From assembly GCA_964603125.1 (NCBI GenBank), contig CAZRUA010000104.1:1-12978 (forward strand): a stretch of DNA of 12,978 nt, given 5' to 3'. The notes under the pieces are model-generated. The model had not been told where the DNA came from. It made no database searches and saw only the letters and a list, made by a program, of their open reading frames with translations. A program made the position numbers and the translations under genes. Each line of letters opens with the position of its first letter. Position 1 is the stretch's first letter. This document shows, in pieces, positions 8,101 through 12,978 of this stretch. This DNA is from CAZRUA01 sp964603125. Its GTDB lineage: Bacteria > Bacteroidota > Bacteroidia > B-17B0 > Aurantibacillaceae.

Positions 8101-9110
8101 TACCTCCGCCACCAACAAATGTAACTTGTCCTTTAATGCAACCAATTTGTTCTGGGTCACCTATAGTTTTTCAAGCACAAGCGGGTGGTGGCTCTGCTGC
8201 CACAGGACCAAATTATGGTTGCCTTTCAACTAAGCCAAATCCTACATGGTTCTATATGGAAATAGCAACACCTGGAACAATGGCAATTGATTTAACTGCA
8301 AATTCGGATGTTGATTTTGCCTTATGGGGACCATATTCCAATTTGACAGCTGCTCAGTCGGCTTGTAATGCATATCCTTCACCTTTGGATTGTAGTTATT
8401 CTTCCTCTAATATTGAACAAATGAACATAGCATCTGTAACCGCAGGTCAAGTTTACGCAGTGTTGGTTACTAATTATGCAAATGTTGTTCAAAATATTAA
8501 TTTGAATCAAGCTCTTAGTGCAACAGCAACCACTAATTGTTCCATAGTATTGCCAGTTAGTTTAGTTAGTTTTAATGCATCATTAACGAGTGAACAAACC
8601 GTTAAGATAGATTGGATTACTGAGAGTGAAGTTGATTGTGATTATTTTGATGTTGAAAGGTCTCAGGATGGAATAAATTGGATGATTATTCATCATCAAA
8701 AAGGATCTGGTAGTTCATCTTCGCAAATTTCTTATAAAGCTTTTGATACTAATCCATTATCAGGGATTTCGTATTATAGATTAAAGCAAGTAGATTTTAA
8801 TGGAAAAACTAATTATTACCAAGCAGTTTCAATTGATTTAAGCAATGTTTTGGATGGAATTTTAGGCTTGGCTCCTAATCCAACAAAATCAGTTATTAAT
8901 TTAAGTTATAATTCTGTTACCGAAGGAGTAGTTAGGGTTGACTTACTTAATTACTCAGGACAAATAGTGTATTCTAAGCAACTATTTTCAAGCAAAGGAA
9001 TGAATAATGCTCTACTTGATCTTGAAAGTTTAGATAATGGTATGTATCTAGTGAAGGTCACAATTGAAACCAATGGAAAGGTATTGATTTCAAAAATGAT
9101 AAAGAATTAA
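5190..9110 (+). CDS. Large multi-repeat T9SS-exported surface protein
   Basis: This 1306-residue protein is exported by Sec and then T9SS. Domains in order: signal peptide (about 1-23); an N-terminal Cys-containing beta-sandwich domain (about 24-153, with RDAWFSF); three type-A repeats (154-567); three type-B repeats (568-975); a different Cys-rich domain with NYGCLSTKPNPTWFYMEI and DVDFALWGPYS (about 976-1115), a module I recall from other T9SS cargo; an Fn3-like segment from PVSLVSFNA (about 1122-1220); and a type A sorting domain (about 1225-1306, LAPNPTKS to SKMIKN). The repeats resemble PPC-like beta sandwiches joined by proline linkers, as in adhesins and extracellular enzymes, but no catalytic domain is visible. 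A surface or secreted adhesin-like role is inference. Coding is intact across the repeats. Its convergent neighbour is a shorter paralogue, 13 bases away. Confidence 0.92.
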   Translation: MNFKVLLFFCIVFFTSNLNLRGQGNACSGATSLTVNGTCGSGTVSDATVNDPTYSGTCTISPQRDAWFSFTATQTTASIVANSGNRQLALAIYSGSCGSLTQIGCANANTTAGAQTETVNLTGLTIGATYYVRVINEANNNMNLTSLCIITPPSNDDCSGATVFPAIPTDGTCSNLTNQSTSGATNSNVTPSGSCTSNSGTPDDDVWFTFTATTTSLNLTATWVSGNTDVYWQVFSGACSGTMNSLLCTDNNAGGLISGLTIGNVYKIRLYTWSSSGNTIQNICLSAPPPPPSNDNCSGATPFPAIPTNGTCSTLSNQSTANATASSVTPTGACTSNAGTPDDDVWFSFVATTTTVGLSATYVSGSSDVYWQVFSGSCSGTMTSLLCTDNDAGGVITGLTIGQTYYIKMYSYFSASTSVQNICLSAPPANDNCSGAISFPAVPTNGTCSTLSNQSTANASNSNVTPSGACTSNSGTPDDDVWFSFVATATSINLTATYVSGNTDVYWQVFSSSCSSTMTSILCTDNNTGGLLTGLTVGQTYYIRLYTWSSSGSTTQTICLSTPPPPPSNDNPCAATPVTVNTGITCSSTTNGTTTSATATGTAMGSCFGTADDDVWFSFVATNSTQTIALENISGSTTDMYFSVHAGTCGSIGAAVLCSDPETGTVTGLTVGTTYFVRVYTYTSTTGQNTNFTICITPPPPVPSNDNPCGATSVTVNTTFNCASQTSGTVAGATATGTAMGSCFGTADDDVWFSFVANNSTQYISLNNITGSTTDMYFSVHPGTCGSIGAALLCSDPQNNIVTGLTVGTTYFIRVYTYTGTTGQTSSFDLCITPPPPVPTNDEPCSATDVPVNASSSCSLVTPGTVGGATSSGIGLGACFGTADDDVWFSFVANSTSQNITLMNVAGSTTDLYHSVYSGTCSSLGTAIVCSDPNSSTVTGLIVGNTYYVRVYSYTSTTGQTTSFNVCIMPVPPPPTNVTCPLMQPICSGSPIVFQAQAGGGSAATGPNYGCLSTKPNPTWFYMEIATPGTMAIDLTANSDVDFALWGPYSNLTAAQSACNAYPSPLDCSYSSSNIEQMNIASVTAGQVYAVLVTNYANVVQNINLNQALSATATTNCSIVLPVSLVSFNASLTSEQTVKIDWITESEVDCDYFDVERSQDGINWMIIHHQKGSGSSSSQISYKAFDTNPLSGISYYRLKQVDFNGKTNYYQAVSIDLSNVLDGILGLAPNPTKSVINLSYNSVTEGVVRVDLLNYSGQIVYSKQLFSSKGMNNALLDLESLDNGMYLVKVTIETNGKVLISKMIKN
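5649..6890 (+). repeat. Three tandem type-A domain repeats
   Basis: Units start at 5649, 6066 and 6474 (417, 408 and 417 bp; residues 154, 293 and 429). Each begins (S/A)ND(D/N)CSGA, has a central PDDDVWF and DVYWQVFS, and ends near ICLS(A/T)PP. The length difference is the proline linker alone: five prolines after units 1 and 3, two after unit 2. Linkers contain short CCA codon runs (6051-6065 and 6876-6887). Confidence 0.9.
6891..8114 (+). repeat. Three tandem type-B domain repeats, exact 408-bp period
   Basis: Units start at 6891, 7299 and 7707 (residues 568, 704 and 840), each exactly 408 bp. Shared landmarks are ND(N/E)PC at the start, CFGTADDDVWFSFVA, GSTTD(M/L)Y, (L/V)CSDP, VTGL, VGTTYF or VGNTYY, and a PPPPVP or PVPPPP linker. 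Type B differs from type A in the Cys-flanking segment before the DDD motif and in the STTD segment, so the two blocks arose from separate tandem expansions. Confidence 0.92.
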
Positions 9111-9123
9111 ATTGATTAGATAA

Positions 9124-11013
9124 CTAGTTTTTAAAAAGCTTAATAGTTTTAGTTAAACTTTTTGACGAAACTTTAACTAAATATACACCAGAGTGTAATT
9201 CATCTGACGATATAGGAATTGAATTGATTCCTTCTTGAATAATCGCAGTAAATTCTAAAACCTTTTTTGATTCGATTGAATATACCGTTATTAACATCTC
9301 TTCATCTTTTGCACTCTTTATTTCTAAGTAAGTATTGTTGTCAGTTGGATTTGGTTTAAGAATAATATCAGCAAGATTATTTAGCTTGTTAAGTTCTACT
9401 ATACTAGTGTAATCAAAGGTTCCATTTTGATCAATCATTTTAACTCGATAGTATTTATCGTTTGAGGAACAATTTTTGTCAATAAATTCAAAATTTTCAA
9501 TTTCGCTTGATTCATAAGTAGAAGTATTTACCTCACCTATGGTTGTAAAATACATTGCATCAGTCGATTTTTCAACTTCAAATTTCTTTAAATCCTTGTA
9601 TTGCAGAGTAGTCCAGTTAATTTTGGCTGAATTTTGATCTATTCTAGTAGCTTTTATATGAGATAAATTTACAGGTAAATTTATTGTTGGAGATATTAAC
9701 ATACTATAGTTACATTCATCGCCAGCAAATCCATCAGCAATTAAATAATAATTTACACCAGCAGTTAAATTTGCATTTAAAGTTATTGTTTCTGGAGTTG
9801 CATTACTTTGACAAAAGACTTCAGTGAAGTTATTTGCTGTTGGACAAGAGGACGATGCCGTTCCTAGCCACATTTGCATCCCATCACCTACTACACACTG
9901 TTGATTATATAAATTGAAATAATAATTACCTGTTGTAGGTGGCGTAAATGTGTACCAAGCATTTGTTTCAATTGACATACAACTAGCATAATCTAGCAAA
10001 CTGCAAGCGGAAGGTGGCGAAGGCGGGCCTATATAACAGTCCAATGTGTTTGCGTCAGAACAGAGGGTTTGGGTACATTGTGAATCAAAAGTAAAGTTAG
10101 AGGCATTTATGATTGTATTTGATGTTATTGAAATTGCCCCTGAGCATTCATTATTACCTGCGGGAGTTATCGGAGTATTCACACATACATTAAAAGCTCC
10201 TCCAGATCCAGTTCCTGATTCAAATACTCTAAAATAATATGTGTTACCTATAGTAAAACCATTAACAATAGCAGCTTCTGGAACACCAGCAGCTTCAGTA
10301 TTTTGACAAATCGCAGATGTTAAAGACGCGCATGTTCCAGTGAAAATTTCGATTACTGAATTAATACCAGTAACAGGGTTAACTAAAATATTTTCGCTAG
10401 TGCCAGTTGCAATAAATTTGTACCAAACATCATCATTATTGTTCCCTGAGCATGCCGCTACTGGGGATGATTCCGTAGCATTAAGGGTTGTTCCATTAAT
10501 TGGTGAACATGCTGTTCCTGAAGTTAAAGTTGTCGCAGTAGCACATGAATTGTTACTGGGAGTGTTTGTAACACAAATTGATCCAGAAGGAGTACCAGTG
10601 CTCAAATCTACGATTCTAATATAGTAAGGTGAGCCTGAAACAGTTGTTATTTCAGCTGCGTCAACAGTCCCATTCGCTTCAAAATATCTATCAGTGCAGC
10701 TAAGTAAACTCAATGAAGCACAACTAGCACCTTGATAAACCATTATTGCAACGTCTCTATTGTTAGCACTTGTGTAGCTAACAGCAGTTGAGTTTGAAGT
10801 AGCTACAAAATATAGCCAGCCATCTTCAGCGCCTCCTGTCGCACAACCTGTGTAGGCTGGCGAACCTGCAGCGTTGTTAACTGAAAGGTTAGATGTACAA
10901 GTGCCATCTACAGTTAATGTTTGAGCTGCGGCTGTCGAGCAATCTGCTGCAAAACTTTGGCTAAATAAACCAATAGGTGAAATAACAAGAAAAAGTAAAA
11001 TCAATGTTCTCAT
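9124..11013 (-). CDS. T9SS-exported beta-sandwich protein, shorter paralogue
   Basis: This is a 629-residue secreted protein. Domains: signal peptide (about 1-19, ending LFSQ); an N-terminal Cys-containing domain (about 23-150, with AEDGWLYFVAT); a PPC-like domain with NNNDDVWYKF (about 152-280); a third, more divergent Cys-rich domain (about 285-445, with ETNAWYTF and eight or more Cys); an Fn3-like segment (about 447-545, from LPVNLSHIKA); and a T9SS type A sorting domain (about 548-629, KPNPTDN to KLFKN). It shares its N-terminal domain type, Fn3-like segment and tail with the 1306-residue protein encoded convergently 13 bases away, but has no tandem repeat blocks. The ATG at 11011-11013 overlaps the stop of the upstream small gene as TGATG, implying translational coupling. 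No catalytic motif is seen; a surface, adhesion or matrix role is inferred from architecture. Confidence 0.92.
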   Translation of the reverse strand: MRTLILLFLVISPIGLFSQSFAADCSTAAAQTLTVDGTCTSNLSVNNAAGSPAYTGCATGGAEDGWLYFVATSNSTAVSYTSANNRDVAIMVYQGASCASLSLLSCTDRYFEANGTVDAAEITTVSGSPYYIRIVDLSTGTPSGSICVTNTPSNNSCATATTLTSGTACSPINGTTLNATESSPVAACSGNNNDDVWYKFIATGTSENILVNPVTGINSVIEIFTGTCASLTSAICQNTEAAGVPEAAIVNGFTIGNTYYFRVFESGTGSGGAFNVCVNTPITPAGNNECSGAISITSNTIINASNFTFDSQCTQTLCSDANTLDCYIGPPSPPSACSLLDYASCMSIETNAWYTFTPPTTGNYYFNLYNQQCVVGDGMQMWLGTASSSCPTANNFTEVFCQSNATPETITLNANLTAGVNYYLIADGFAGDECNYSMLISPTINLPVNLSHIKATRIDQNSAKINWTTLQYKDLKKFEVEKSTDAMYFTTIGEVNTSTYESSEIENFEFIDKNCSSNDKYYRVKMIDQNGTFDYTSIVELNKLNNLADIILKPNPTDNNTYLEIKSAKDEEMLITVYSIESKKVLEFTAIIQEGINSIPISSDELHSGVYLVKVSSKSLTKTIKLFKN

Positions 11014-11330
11014 CAGTTCAGTTCAAATTTAGTTTCAAACTTAGTTTTGTTATCTAGAACATACTTTCGTATTGTCAATGGTAAGGCAAGAAATTCAACA
11101 TTTGTTACTCTAAAGTTTGCTTTGTCAGCAATGAAGCGGTTGTAATTTGCAATACGGTAGTTATAGATATACCTTTCTATGAATTCTTGAGGGTTAATTG
11201 TGTCTGATAAGCTTTGTGTAACAATAATTTGGTTTTGTAATGGGGCAACCTTAGAAAGTACTTGTGAATTAATTTCGAAAGGTTTTGTGCAAAAAAGTGT
11301 AGTAGTAAGTAAAATTAAAAAAGTTCTCAT
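11013..11330 (-). CDS. Small exported protein, first gene of right module
   Basis: This 105-residue protein of unrecognised family starts with a Sec-type signal peptide (about 1-23, MRTFLILLTTTLFC onward, cleavage likely near INSQ). The mature part of about 82 residues is rich in aromatic and charged residues and looks mainly helical: QEFIERYIYNYRIANYNRF (48-66), then VEFLALPLTIRKYVLDN (78-94). The ATG at 11328-11330 is chosen because a promoter -7 box lies just upstream and the longer open frame's TTG (11382-11384) coincides with the -33 element. Its stop overlaps the start of the large T9SS protein gene by one base (TGATG), so the two are almost certainly translated together. Beyond the signal peptide and a short SKV just after it, I see no convincing similarity to the 111-residue small protein of the facing module. 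It has no T9SS tail. Confidence 0.78.
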   Translation of the reverse strand: MRTFLILLTTTLFCTKPFEINSQVLSKVAPLQNQIIVTQSLSDTINPQEFIERYIYNYRIANYNRFIADKANFRVTNVEFLALPLTIRKYVLDNKTKFETKFELN

Positions 11331-11354
11331 TTTCGGAATATCTAAAATAATAAC

Positions 11355-11384
11355 CAAAGATATAACAATATCAAAAATAAGCAA
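11355..11384 (-). promoter_or_regulatory. Bacteroidota promoter TTG-N19-TATCTTTG
   Basis: On the minus strand TTG (11384-11382) is followed after exactly 19 bases by TATCTTTG (11362-11355), an exact fit to the Bacteroidota -33/-7 pattern. The -7 box ends 24 bases before the ATG at 11330. This is the best promoter match in the window and should drive the small-protein/629-residue gene pair independently of the upstream NUDIX gene. Confidence 0.65.
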
Positions 11385-11454
11385 GCAATTTTAACAAAAT
11401 CAGATAAAAAATTAACAAATGCAGCTATTTTTTAAATAGATGGAAAGTAGGAAT

Positions 11455-12072
11455 TTAGATGGTGTTTATTATTTCTAGTAAACTTATATATGTATTTGTC
11501 TTAATTTGCTTTAAAAATGCCTTTTTAATCCATTTTACCTCAGTAATACCTTCTTCAGTTTGAGGAATAAGTTTACCCTTAAAATCAGTTGATATTAAAA
11601 ACCAATGTGTTCTTTTTAAAACATATTTCTCTTTATGGAAGTAAATATGGTAAGTAGGGTTTAGTGTTTTTTCAATTTTTAAATTATTAACTCCACATTC
11701 TTCTTCACATTCTCTAATAGCCGCTTTTTTTATTGCTTCACCTTTTTCAAGTTTCCCTTTTGGTAAATCCCATTTGCCTAATCGGTTTATAAAAAGGTAT
11801 TCGTTTTTATTGTTTTTAATTAAGCCTCCAGCAGCTTCTATATTCTTGAAAATGGATGCAAATAAGCCTAATGTTTTTTTAAGATTTGAACTTACAATAT
11901 TAAGTTGTTGAATTAACTCATTGTCTTTTAAAAGTAAAAAGGCTGATTTAATTTCTTCTTCGGTTTTAGGTTCAATAAATAACGAATAATGAGTCTTTAT
12001 TTCGGTTAAAGAGCTATTTTTACTGATAAAACAAATTCTTTTCTCGTTATAGTATATTGTTAAGTTGTTCAT
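11455..12072 (-). CDS. NUDIX hydrolase with N-terminal extension
   Basis: This cytoplasmic 205-residue protein contains a NUDIX hydrolase domain from about residue 78. The NUDIX box is complete at 106-128: G106, E112, then RECEEECGV at 120-128, matching GX5EX7REUXEEXGU with Cys at the first U position, so the metal-binding glutamates are present. The segment before it, GKWDLPKGKLEKGE, is typical of MutT-like members. Residues 1-77 form an extra alpha/beta region not part of a minimal NUDIX fold. Substrate (a nucleoside diphosphate derivative of some kind) cannot be read from the sequence. It is divergent from pyrE with 62 bases between the start codons. From memory this pairing is common in Bacteroidota, hinting at a nucleotide-related role, though this is inference. 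It starts with the ATG at 12070-12072. Confidence 0.92.
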   Translation of the reverse strand: MNNLTIYYNEKRICFISKNSSLTEIKTHYSLFIEPKTEEEIKSAFLLLKDNELIQQLNIVSSNLKKTLGLFASIFKNIEAAGGLIKNNKNEYLFINRLGKWDLPKGKLEKGEAIKKAAIRECEEECGVNNLKIEKTLNPTYHIYFHKEKYVLKRTHWFLISTDFKGKLIPQTEEGITEVKWIKKAFLKQIKTNTYISLLEIINTI

Positions 12073-12079
12073 AAGTCAA

Positions 12080-12111
12080 TTGTTCAATTCGTTGTAAAAA
12101 TACTAATTTTA
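12080..12111 (+). promoter_or_regulatory. Putative pyrE promoter TTG-N21-TAATTTTA
   Basis: TTG (12080-12082), a 21-base spacer and TAATTTTA (12104-12111) fit the Bacteroidota -33/-7 pattern with one mismatch (final A for G). The -7 box ends 23 bases before the pyrE ATG, a plausible distance. No matching site was found for the divergent NUDIX gene. Confidence 0.42.
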
Positions 12112-12134
12112 TCCCCTCAAATTTGTTTTGATTT

Positions 12135-12776
12135 ATGACTAAGATTGACGAATCACCATTTAAAATTGCTGAACATTTATTGCAAATTAAGGCCATTAAA
12201 CTTCAACCCGAAAATCCTTTTGTATGGGCTAGCGGTTGGAAATCGCCTATTTATTGTGATAACAGAAAAACACTATCTTTTCCTAAGGTTCGTACTTTTA
12301 TTCGTCAGCGTTACGTTGATGTTATTTTAGAAGAATTTGGTAAGCCAGATGTTATTGCTGGAGTTGCAACCGGTGGTATTGCTCAAGGTGCTTTAGTTGC
12401 TCAGGAAATGGGAATACCTTTTGTTTACATACGAAGTGAAGCCAAAAAGCACGGTTTAACCAATATGATTGAAGGTGTTGTGGAAAAGGGTCAAAACGTT
12501 GTAGTTATCGAAGATTTAATTAGCACTGGCGGAAGTAGTTTAAAAGCTGTCGATGCTCTGCGTGAAGCAGGCTGTGTTGTTAAAGGTATGGTAGCTATTT
12601 TTACTTATGGTTTTAAAGTTGCGGAAGATAATTTTAAAGAATCAAAATGTACTTTAAAAACTTTATGTAGTTATGATGTTTTGATTGAGCAAGCATTAAA
12701 AAGTAATTACATTACCGAGCAAGATATCGAATCTCTAAAAAAATGGCGCGTATCACCAGATACTTGGGCGCAATAA
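12135..12776 (+). CDS. pyrE: Orotate phosphoribosyltransferase
   Basis: PyrE joins orotate to PRPP, giving orotidine 5'-monophosphate and pyrophosphate in de novo pyrimidine synthesis. The 213-residue cytoplasmic protein has the family hallmarks in order: the substrate loop around FVWASGWKSPIYCDNR (29-44), GVATGGIAQGALVA (76-89), the flexible catalytic loop YIRSEAKKHGLTN (98-110) and the PRPP-binding motif VVVIEDLISTGGSS (122-135). Length is normal and no key residue appears to be missing. It starts with the ATG at 12135, which follows a plausible promoter. An overlapping frame within its first 200 bases is only a shadow. Five bases downstream begins an SRPBCC-family gene, probably in the same transcript. 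The NUDIX gene is divergent upstream. Confidence 0.97.
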   Translation: MTKIDESPFKIAEHLLQIKAIKLQPENPFVWASGWKSPIYCDNRKTLSFPKVRTFIRQRYVDVILEEFGKPDVIAGVATGGIAQGALVAQEMGIPFVYIRSEAKKHGLTNMIEGVVEKGQNVVVIEDLISTGGSSLKAVDALREAGCVVKGMVAIFTYGFKVAEDNFKESKCTLKTLCSYDVLIEQALKSNYITEQDIESLKKWRVSPDTWAQ

Positions 12777-12781
12777 ACAGC

Positions 12782-12978
12782 ATGTCGAAAACAATCATTA
12801 CAAGTAAAACTCAATTGGTAAATAAGACCAATCAGCATGTGTTTAATTTTTTGTCAGATTTTAATAATTTCAAAAATTTACTTCCTGAAGATAAAATTGA
12901 AAATTGGACTAGCACTGAAACTTCATGTTCTTTTAATATTAAGGGCTTAACTAGCATAGCTTTAACTATAAAGGATAA
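12782..12978 (+). CDS. SRPBCC-family protein, N-terminal part (cut by window end)
   Basis: Sixty-five codons are visible from the ATG at 12782; the frame is open at the window end. The start MSKTIITSKTQLVNK, then HVFNFLSDFNNFKNLLPE and a Trp/Thr-rich strand ending in KGLTSIALTIKD, is the first strand, helix pair and following strands of a START/Bet v 1-like (SRPBCC) fold, a family of about 130-150 residues that binds hydrophobic ligands in a deep cavity. No signal peptide is present, so it should be cytoplasmic. The ligand is unknown. It follows pyrE after 5 bases and is probably co-transcribed. As I recall, a gene of this type commonly follows pyrE in Bacteroidota. Incomplete only because of the window edge. 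Confidence 0.82.
   Translation, partial: MSKTIITSKTQLVNKTNQHVFNFLSDFNNFKNLLPEDKIENWTSTETSCSFNIKGLTSIALTIKD

Noticed and set aside
5649..8114. CRISPR array or mobile-element repeats
   Set aside because: The periodicity is 408-417 bp, in frame and protein-coding, so these are domain repeats.
9111..9180. Bidirectional terminator at the convergent junction (AACTAGTT palindrome 9122-9129; AGTTAAA/TTTAACT at 9151-9157 and 9172-9178)
   Set aside because: Stems are short and AT-only with large or absent loops, as expected by chance in this composition. How the two transcripts end is not visible.
10340..10624. 94-residue plus-strand open frame, and a similar 63-residue one at 10046-10237
   Set aside because: Both lie antisense within the 629-residue gene, with no start context, promoter or recognisable protein character.
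4834..11330. Toxin-immunity or contact-dependent inhibition system
   Set aside because: The large proteins lack a C-terminal toxin domain and end in sorting tails; the small proteins are encoded first and are exported, unlike immunity proteins.
11425..11439. CTATTT-TTT-AAATAG hairpin downstream of the NUDIX gene
   Set aside because: Six AT-rich pairs without a following clean T tract in the minus direction; not a convincing terminator.

Overview
The window comes from a low-GC member of the Bacteroidota. Three things point there. Two large secreted proteins end in type IX secretion system (T9SS) type A sorting domains. Promoter-like sites match the Bacteroidota -7 consensus TAnnTTTG, with no clear Shine-Dalgarno sequences. 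The gene neighbourhoods (M23 peptidase / coiled coil / zapA / rny, and NUDIX / pyrE / SRPBCC) are, as I recall, familiar for this phylum. I cannot place it at genus level from sequence alone.

Region 1 (1-4697) is a cell-envelope, division and RNA-turnover block. A leftward run carries a 517-residue coiled-coil protein, zapA and the N-terminal 309 codons of rny (RNase Y), which leaves the window at base 1. Between zapA and rny lies an elaborate nested hairpin followed by nine U residues, which is either a terminator or a structured rny leader. Divergent from the coiled-coil gene is an exported M23 metallopeptidase with a complete zinc site and a long C-terminal beta-rich part.

Region 2 (about 4790-11384) is the accessory heart of the window. 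It holds two two-gene modules facing each other tail to tail. Each module is a small exported protein (111 and 105 residues, function not recognised) followed directly by a large T9SS-exported protein built of Cys-rich beta-sandwich repeats (1306 and 629 residues). In the right module the two genes overlap as TGATG behind a good TTG-N19-TATCTTTG promoter. In the left module they are 20 bases apart. The two large proteins share a distinctive N-terminal domain, an Fn3-like segment and the sorting domain, so they are paralogues. The larger has also expanded by tandem duplication into two blocks of three repeats with a period of almost exactly 408 bp. The modules probably make surface or secreted adhesin-like proteins. 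The role of the small partners is open and is the most novel question here.

Region 3 (11455-12978) is housekeeping: a NUDIX hydrolase with an N-terminal extension on the minus strand, divergent from pyrE (orotate phosphoribosyltransferase), which is followed 5 bases later by the start of an SRPBCC-family gene cut by the window end. I found no tRNA, rRNA, CRISPR array, insertion sequence or phage gene. No gap between genes exceeds 140 bases.
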